NCBI GenBank assembly: GCA_046155815.1
Contig: JBJXFY010000282.1
Span: forward strand, 1 to 13,431
Source: JBJXFY01 sp046155815
GTDB taxonomy: Bacteria; Verrucomicrobiota; Verrucomicrobiia; Limisphaerales; CAIMTB01
Length of the DNA stretch: 13,431 nt
Direction of reading: 5' to 3'
Below the pieces are notes generated by a model. That model did not search any database. It was not told where the DNA came from and saw only the letters and a program-made list of their open reading frames with translations. A program made the translations under genes and the position numbers. Positions 12,951 through 13,431 of this stretch are shown here, piece by piece (within the stretch, counting starts at the first letter, position 1; each line of letters opens with the position of its first letter).

Positions 12951-12992
12951 GATGCCTTCGTCGCCGAAGGTATCCGCGACGCCTCGTCGCGG
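12951..12992. repeat. Two adjacent hairpins in the divergent nfeD / ceramidase-like intergenic region
   Basis: GATGCCTTCG (12951-12960) pairs with CGAAGGTATC (12965-12974) around TCGC, 10 bp with one G-U. Next to it CCGCGAC (12974-12980) pairs perfectly with GTCGCGG (12986-12992) around GCCTC. They lie in the 174-base gap between the two divergent starts. Neither has a T tail, so they are not terminators. They could be operator sites, a leader structure or part of a dispersed repeat. Confidence 0.5.
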
Positions 12993-13024
12993 CCGGTGCC
13001 CCGGCACGCCGCCCGGCCGCAGGC

Positions 13025-13053
13025 TTGGCCCGCGCCCCGGCCGGTGAAATCCT
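13025..13053 (+). promoter_or_regulatory. Weak candidate promoter of the ceramidase-like gene
   Basis: TTGGCC (13025-13030), a 17-base spacer and AATCCT (13048-13053) with TG at 13045-13046. The predicted start falls at the ATG (13060), which would make the message leaderless. The match is weaker than for the other promoters. Confidence 0.3.
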
Positions 13054-13059
13054 TCGCCC

Positions 13060-13431
13060 ATGAAGCGCCTCCTCCTGCCGGCCCTGCTGTTCGCGGCTGC
13101 GCCACTGCAGGCCGCCCTGCGCCTCGCCGTGTTCGATGCCGACGCGACGCCGCCGCCCGGCACCTGGCTGATGTACGACCCGCTGAAGGCGCAGGGCGAA
13201 CTCACGCTGCGCTGCCGCGGCGTGGTGCTCCTGGGCGCCGGCGAACCCATCGTGCTGTGCGCCGTGGACTGGATCGGCGTCGCCAACGCCAGCCATGACG
13301 CCTTCCGCGACACGCTGGCCGCCGCCGCCGGCACGCGCCGTGACCGCGTCGCCGTCCACGCGCTGCACCAGCACGACGCGCCGATCGGCGACGCCTCCAC
13401 CGAGGCCGTGCTGCGTCGGCAGGGCGTTGAT
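13060..13431 (+). CDS. Secreted neutral/alkaline ceramidase-like protein (partial, N-terminus)
   Basis: The first 124 residues are present and the gene leaves the window on the right. A Sec signal peptide (1-19) runs KRLLLPALLFAAAPLQA. The mature start continues with LRLAVFDADATPPPGTWLMY (20-39). Later come LRCRGVVLLGAGEPIVLCAVDWIG's strand pair (50-73) and an ALHQHDAP stretch (100-107) whose histidines fit a metal site. This order recalls the N-terminal domain of neutral/alkaline non-lysosomal ceramidases, where HxH-type histidines bind zinc. In Planctomycetota and Verrucomicrobiota many such proteins are annotated only as hypothetical. The substrate is unknown. Divergent from nfeD with 174 bases between the starts. 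No Shine-Dalgarno precedes the ATG, which follows CCC. Confidence 0.75.
   Translation, partial: MKRLLLPALLFAAAPLQAALRLAVFDADATPPPGTWLMYDPLKAQGELTLRCRGVVLLGAGEPIVLCAVDWIGVANASHDAFRDTLAAAAGTRRDRVAVHALHQHDAPIGDASTEAVLRRQGVD

Overview
The window is high-GC bacterial DNA and it is gene-dense: twelve complete genes and two cut by the ends. No tRNA, rRNA, CRISPR array or transposase was seen. The gene content suggests a Verrucomicrobiota-type (PVC) genome. It includes a Tat-exported DUF1501 protein paired with a large secreted DUF1800 protein, a short NfeD with FloA, a PilZ-like protein next to a PilT/PilU ATPase, and a secreted ceramidase-like protein. Ten of the fourteen starts have C directly before ATG, and only one has a clear Shine-Dalgarno sequence. 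The phylum is an inference.

Region 1 (1-4614) is a reactive-sulfur island. An ArsR-family regulator and a CoA-disulfide-reductase-like flavoprotein (cut by the left edge) read leftward. Four genes read rightward: a YgaP-like membrane rhodanese, a persulfide dioxygenase/rhodanese fusion, a TauE/SafE exporter fused to a c-type haem DUF3365 (Tll0287-like) domain, and an ICMT-like membrane methyltransferase. Between the two halves lies a compact AT-rich palindrome (711-743) that looks like operator and overlapping promoters together. The likely logic is that the regulator senses sulfide or persulfide. Flavoprotein and rhodaneses then handle sulfane sulfur, the dioxygenase makes sulfite, and the exporter removes it. 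The haem domain and the methyltransferase are the unusual additions.

Region 2 (4615-6242) holds a PilZ-like small protein and a PilT/PilU retraction ATPase. A strong terminator-like hairpin lies between them and ends only 12-13 bases before the pilT start codon.

Region 3 (6243-10562) is, on the minus strand, a DUF1800-DUF1501 two-gene operon with its own extended -10 promoter. The DUF1800 protein carries an inserted carbohydrate-binding-like beta domain. A long nested inverted repeat lies between the convergent pilT and DUF1501 genes.

Region 4 (10563-13431) is a minus-strand nfeD-floA operon with a third gene for an unrecognised single-pass membrane protein, closed by an intrinsic terminator. 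A secreted ceramidase-like gene begins divergently and leaves the window on the right.

The best candidate for something undescribed is the TauE-DUF3365 fusion inside the persulfide operon, possibly with the terminal ICMT-like methyltransferase.
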